Shown here one piece after another: positions 4,675 through 7,496 of a stretch of DNA of 7,496 bases (positions are counted from its first letter, which is position 1; every line of letters starts with the position of its first letter). The notes under the pieces are model-generated. The model was given only the letters and a program-made list of their open reading frames with translations, was not told where the DNA came from and made no database searches. The DNA is taken from assembly GCA_003650975.1 (NCBI GenBank), contig QMSU01000043.1:1-7496 (forward strand), given 5' to 3'. The translations under genes and the position numbers were made by a program. The stretch is from Thermoplasmata archaeon (GTDB taxonomy: Archaea > Thermoplasmatota > E2 > UBA202 > JdFR-43).

Positions 4675-5646
4675 ATGCTTGTATCTGCAGGAGACTTGGA
4701 AAAATATGCCTACTGTCCTCTCTCATGGTGGCTCAGCAAAACGCACAAGGTCGTCGCAAAGGATGGCGTGACACACCACCGGAATACTGAAAGGGATTTG
4801 AAGGATATACAGAGAAAGGAGAAGAGCCTTAAATTTTATGAGAGATACATTCTCTTTTTCGCAGTCTCTGCATCACTTATTGCAGTGGTCGGCATTGCAC
4901 TTCTCTACGGGGAGGGATCTGAATTCTGGAAATATTTTTTTGTGGTGATAGCACTCCTGTGGCTTCTCAACTCCTCCTTTTTTCTGTATCGGGCGAGCAG
5001 AACGGAAAGCATTGTAAAGGCACGATATGAACGGCTGCTTTTGCTCTCCGCCATGGGGGCCATTATCATTGCCTTTTTTTCCATTCTTTTCGCCACGCCG
5101 GCAAACCCGGCCATCAGCAGATTCGCCGAAATTCTCTCGCTGCTGTGGGTCATTCTGGCAAACATTATCTTTTACCGCACACTCATCATGTCGGACGAAC
5201 TCATTGCAAGAAAAATAAAATACGCTCCGGTGAAGGGCGAGATAGAATATGTGGGTGCGGCTGGAGAGGGAGAGGAAATCATTTCGGAAAAATATGGCAT
5301 ACGGGGAACACCTGATTATATCATCAAACTGGACGATGAGTATATTCCCGTTGAGGAGAAATCTGCCAGCAGGGATTCACCGGCCTTCCCGCATGTAATG
5401 CAGATAACGGCCTATTGCATGTTGGTGGAGGACCATTACGGCAGGACACCCTCCTATGGCATTCTGAAATACAGGGATGCTGAGTTCAAGATACCATACG
5501 AGAGACGGTGGAAAACCCTCGTTCTGGCGCTGCGGAAGCAATTGCTGGAGAACATGGAACGGGGAGAGGCCCATCGGAACCATCACAATGCGAAAAAATG
5601 CGAGCACTGCGCACGGAGAACATACTGCCCCGAAAGACTGGCATAA
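4675..5646 (+). CDS. Cas4-like (PD-(D/E)XK, RecB/DUF83 family) nuclease with four inserted transmembrane helices
   Basis: 323 residues, against about 190-200 for a typical Cas4. The Cas4 hallmarks are present: a first cysteine in DLEKYAYCPLSWWL (C14), His34/35, GIRGTPDYIIKLDDEYIPVEEKS (208-230) with D214, E227 and K229 forming the D...ExK site, a QITAY motif (Q243, Y247), and C-terminal Cys as CEHCARRTYC (C309, C312, C318). With C14 these would bind a 4Fe-4S cluster. Between residues about 57 and 171 lie four predicted transmembrane helices (57-78, 84-104, 121-142, 149-171), so the nuclease is tethered to the membrane with the catalytic part presumably cytoplasmic. No other cas gene or CRISPR array is in the window. 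Family knowledge: Cas4 and related enzymes cut or resect DNA ends; the role of this form is unknown. It is divergent from Alba and convergent with the RHH gene. Confidence 0.85.
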   Translation: MLVSAGDLEKYAYCPLSWWLSKTHKVVAKDGVTHHRNTERDLKDIQRKEKSLKFYERYILFFAVSASLIAVVGIALLYGEGSEFWKYFFVVIALLWLLNSSFFLYRASRTESIVKARYERLLLLSAMGAIIIAFFSILFATPANPAISRFAEILSLLWVILANIIFYRTLIMSDELIARKIKYAPVKGEIEYVGAAGEGEEIISEKYGIRGTPDYIIKLDDEYIPVEEKSASRDSPAFPHVMQITAYCMLVEDHYGRTPSYGILKYRDAEFKIPYERRWKTLVLALRKQLLENMERGEAHRNHHNAKKCEHCARRTYCPERLA

Positions 5647-5666
5647 GAATAGAAAAATGAAAATCA
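5647..5666 (-). terminator. Possible T-rich terminator after the RHH gene
   Basis: On the minus strand, about 35-55 nt past the RHH stop, the sequence is GTGATTTTCATTTTTCTATT, with runs of four and five T. It fits an archaeal termination tract in the convergent gap. Confidence 0.35.
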
Positions 5667-5699
5667 CGTTGCGGGTGTGCCGAAATGTTCTGGCATCAC

Positions 5700-5924
5700 T
5701 CACTTCAACTGTTTCTTTATGCGCTCCACTGTTCTCTTTATTTTTCTCCGCTTGTTGCTCCTCTCTTCTTCCAGTGCTCTCCGTATTTCGGCAAGCCGTA
5801 TTTTTATGGCTTCCATGGAAAACTCTGCAACGCTTGAATACCCGTAGCGTGGGTCATCAATAAAGGTCTGCCGTATTTCCTCATGCAGTTCCTTGGGGAT
5901 GGATATAGTGCTGTACTTCACCAT
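5700..5924 (-). CDS. Ribbon-helix-helix DNA-binding protein with basic C-terminal helix
   Basis: 74 residues. The N-terminal VKYSTISIP (2-10) is the ribbon strand, KELHEEIRQTFID (11-23) helix A, and GYSSVAEFSMEAIKIRLAEI (28-47) helix B with its turn, the pattern of CopG/MetJ-type regulators, which bind DNA as dimers through the paired strands. Residues 48-74 (RRALEEERSNKRRKIKRTVERIKKQLK) are a highly charged, mostly basic helix that could be a coiled coil or contact nucleic acid. No toxin gene is next to it, so an antitoxin role is not supported. It has its own promoter in the short gap after the UPF0179 gene and faces the Cas4-like gene tail to tail. Its target is unknown. Confidence 0.8.
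   Translation of the reverse strand: MVKYSTISIPKELHEEIRQTFIDDPRYGYSSVAEFSMEAIKIRLAEIRRALEEERSNKRRKIKRTVERIKKQLK
5731..5748 (+). terminator. Possible T-rich terminator after the Cas4-like gene
   Basis: GTTCTCTTTATTTTTCTC lies about 85-100 nt past the nuclease stop, inside the convergent RHH gene. If used, the two mRNAs overlap at their 3' ends. Confidence 0.3.
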
Positions 5925-5945
5925 GACCTCTTATTTGAAACAGCC

Positions 5946-5953
5946 ATAAATAA
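5946..5953 (-). promoter_or_regulatory. TATA box of the RHH gene
   Basis: The minus strand reads TTATTTAT, centred about 26 nt before the ATG at 5924 and squeezed into the 33-bp gap after the UPF0179 stop. GAGGT is present but only 1 nt from the ATG, too close for a Shine-Dalgarno, so a leaderless mRNA is likely. Confidence 0.5.
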
Positions 5954-5957
5954 TTTA

Positions 5958-6386
5958 CTATTCAAGGTCATCAATGGCGACCTTTTTTAATGCAAGGCCC
6001 CGGGGACATTCCACATCCCCAAGAATTTCCACGATCCTGTATTCCTTTTCCTTGATGCCGGGCACGCAGGCACTGTATTCCCTGCAGAGCATGTTGTCGC
6101 ATTTTATGGGCTGGTAGGAAACCGCGGTTCCCTCTGCCTCTTCCCTTCTCACGTTCACCTCGGCGGGCATTTGCTCGACCTCCACCACCGCAACGCCTTC
6201 CTCATGCAGGTCACATTTGTGCTCCTTGTCCCGTATCTTCACTATCTTATAGGTTCTCCCCTCCTGCAGATTCGAGCATACGGTCTTGAGCCGGCATTTT
6301 TTGCACGTGGGACCGGACCCAAGATATACAAACAGTTCCCCTTCTTTTGCCAGTTTTTTTCCTATCAATGTGATGAGTGCCATCAT
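5958..6386 (-). CDS. UPF0179 family protein, eight-cysteine putative metal/Fe-S protein
   Basis: 142 residues, close to the family's usual length of about 145. It starts MMALITLIGKKLAKEG, the conserved UPF0179 opening. Cysteines fall into sets: CKKCRLKTVC (C28, C31, C37), C58, CDNMLCREYSAC (C96, C101, C107) and C127. This suggests two four-cysteine metal or Fe-S sites. There are no membrane helices, so it is probably cytoplasmic. Its function is unknown in the family. The first ATG (6386) overlaps the dehydrogenase stop as ATGA; the next ATG (6383) is equally possible and has better spacing from GGGGTGG. In-frame sequence further upstream lies inside the dehydrogenase gene and is not part of this protein. 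The coupling suggests shared expression with lipid synthesis, or simple operon packing. Confidence 0.85.
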   Translation of the reverse strand: MMALITLIGKKLAKEGELFVYLGSGPTCKKCRLKTVCSNLQEGRTYKIVKIRDKEHKCDLHEEGVAVVEVEQMPAEVNVRREEAEGTAVSYQPIKCDNMLCREYSACVPGIKEKEYRIVEILGDVECPRGLALKKVAIDDLE

Positions 6387-7438
6387 ACCACCCCGGTTAT
6401 CTTCACCAGTTTTTCTGCTGCCTCTTTCGGTATGCCGTCGGTGCCCAGAATGGTGTACCTTCCCGGCCGCACCTTGTGCGCCATCTGGAGCGCTTTGATG
6501 ACATCCTTCTTTGTGACTCCCAGTTCCTTGGCGGTGGTGGGGGCGCCTATTTCCCTCAGTGCATCCCGTATGCGCTCCCAGTCTCCTCCGTGCAGGTACA
6601 TCATCATGATGGCACCCACACCGCACTGCTCGCCATGTAATGCCTTTCCCGGTGCTATTTTGTCCAGGGCATGGGAAAACATGTGTTCTGCTCCGCTGGC
6701 AGGGCGGGACGAGTTGGCGACGCTCATGGCCACACCGGAGACAATCATCCCCTTGACGGCAATCCATACCGCTTCCTCTATCCCCGGTTTGATGAACTGG
6801 GCATTCTCCAGCAGTGACTCGGCGGACGTTTTCGCGAGGGCCACGGCAAAGGAGCTGTAGTACTCCCCCTTCAGGCGGGCCGCCAGTTCCCAGTCCAGAA
6901 TGGCCGTGAGATTCGAGATGACATCGGCGCATCCAGAGGCAAGCATCCGGTATGGCGCTTTTGATATTATCTCGGTATCGGCAAGAATCGCAAGGGGTGA
7001 ACGGGCCTCCTTGGAACTTGCGGCATCGTTTTCCTTGATGGATGCCCGGGGAGAGGCAATGCCATCGTGGGAGGCCACGGTGGGCACACTCACGAACGGT
7101 ACTTCGTATCTGAACGAGGCGAGTTTTGCAATGTCAATGACCGTTCCTCCGCCCACTGCAATCAGAAAATCGGCCTCAATCTTTTTTGCCAGTCGTTTCA
7201 CCCTTCTCATCTCATTCATTGTGGCCCTTTCCACCACAATGTCATGCACGTCATGGTTTTTGCTGAGGAAGGACATACTCCGCTCGCCCGCAATTCTCTT
7301 GGTCATCTCGTCATGCACCACAAGGCACGTTCCTTCCAGATTTACCCGTTCGCATAATTCGCTAATGTCGTCTATGACGCCGTGTCCCACTACCACATCT
7401 CTTGGAAATTCCATGAGTTTCTGTTTGCTGAACGGCAT
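6383..7438 (-). CDS. egsA: sn-glycerol-1-phosphate dehydrogenase (NAD(P)+)
   Basis: 351 residues, full length. It reduces dihydroxyacetone phosphate to sn-glycerol-1-phosphate, the archaeal-handed backbone for ether lipids, in the cytoplasm. The fold is that of the iron/zinc-dependent alcohol dehydrogenase superfamily: nucleotide-binding part AVGGGTVIDIAKLA (94-107), SVPTVASHDGIASP (117-130), then metal ligands D172 (GCADVISN), H252 (SGAEHMFSHAL) and H268 (ALHGEQCGVGA). All key residues are present. The ATG at 7438 is about 26 nt from a TATA box; a GGAGAT 12 nt upstream is too far to be a good ribosome site. It is the first gene of a two-gene operon with UPF0179. It marks the host as archaeal and gives the window its clearest pathway assignment. 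Confidence 0.96.
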   Translation of the reverse strand: MPFSKQKLMEFPRDVVVGHGVIDDISELCERVNLEGTCLVVHDEMTKRIAGERSMSFLSKNHDVHDIVVERATMNEMRRVKRLAKKIEADFLIAVGGGTVIDIAKLASFRYEVPFVSVPTVASHDGIASPRASIKENDAASSKEARSPLAILADTEIISKAPYRMLASGCADVISNLTAILDWELAARLKGEYYSSFAVALAKTSAESLLENAQFIKPGIEEAVWIAVKGMIVSGVAMSVANSSRPASGAEHMFSHALDKIAPGKALHGEQCGVGAIMMMYLHGGDWERIRDALREIGAPTTAKELGVTKKDVIKALQMAHKVRPGRYTILGTDGIPKEAAEKLVKITGVV

Positions 7439-7460
7439 GTTAGTTATGTAATCTCCATAC

Positions 7461-7468
7461 TAATATAG
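7461..7468 (-). promoter_or_regulatory. TATA box of the egsA-UPF0179 operon
   Basis: The minus strand reads CTATATTA, preceded by GGAAAAAT as a BRE-like element, with its centre about 26-27 nt before the egsA ATG. This predicts a leaderless transcript. Confidence 0.65.
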
Positions 7469-7496
7469 ATTTTTCCATGCATTCTATTTCACTGTT

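Noticed and set aside
4675..5646. Part of a CRISPR-Cas locus
   Set aside because: No regularly spaced repeats and no cas1, cas2 or effector genes within the window; a distant array cannot be excluded.
5679..5696. TGCC...GGCA hairpin in the nuclease/RHH gap as a terminator
   Set aside because: Only four pairs with a large loop and no T tract after it on either strand.
5700..5924. Antitoxin of a toxin-antitoxin pair
   Set aside because: The RHH fold fits, but no small toxin gene is adjacent; the flanks are UPF0179 and the Cas4-like gene.
6387..6932. In-frame extension of the UPF0179 frame to 324 residues
   Set aside because: The extra N-terminal part lies in another frame of the dehydrogenase gene, is Gly/Arg/His-rich low-complexity sequence, and the UPF0179 family start is clear at 6386/6383.
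6900..7451. 183-codon open frame antisense to egsA (and a 229-codon one at 6171-6860)
   Set aside because: Compositionally biased shadows of egsA/UPF0179 without promoter or family features.

Overview
This window is chromosomal DNA from a euryarchaeon. The evidence is gene content and promoter structure. There is an archaeal glycerol-1-phosphate dehydrogenase (first step of archaeal lipid backbone synthesis), an Alba chromatin protein, an archaeal-type SRP54 and a UPF0179 protein. Most genes are preceded by TATA boxes, and several boxes sit about 23-27 nt from the start codon, as in leaderless archaeal mRNAs. A Thermoplasmata-related or methanogen-related lineage is plausible, but the sequence alone does not fix it.

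The left part (1-2690) is all on the minus strand and looks accessory. Reading along the minus strand, it has a small winged-helix regulator with an N-terminal Cys pair, then two half-size permease subunits of the ArsP/DUF318 type, then a 73-residue two-helix membrane protein. These four genes abut or overlap and form one operon. A 33-bp near-perfect inverted repeat covers the predicted transcription start, so autorepression of a metal- or metalloid-type exporter is the natural reading. After a 55-bp gap comes a secreted TIM-barrel protein that looks like a glycoside hydrolase.

The right part (2830-7496) is richer in G+C and holds mostly conserved core genes. SRP54 (+) is convergent with Alba (-). 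Alba diverges from an unusual Cas4-like nuclease (+) that has four predicted transmembrane helices inserted between its first cysteine and its PD-(D/E)XK core. That nuclease is convergent with a small ribbon-helix-helix protein (-). Upstream of the latter, glycerol-1-phosphate dehydrogenase and the eight-cysteine UPF0179 protein form a translationally coupled pair (-).

The items most worth a second look are the membrane-embedded solo Cas4-like nuclease with a repeat-containing promoter region and no CRISPR array in the window, and the split, duplicated permease with its operator and small membrane partner. No tRNA, rRNA, insertion sequence or CRISPR array was seen, and no gene-free stretch exceeds 300 bases.
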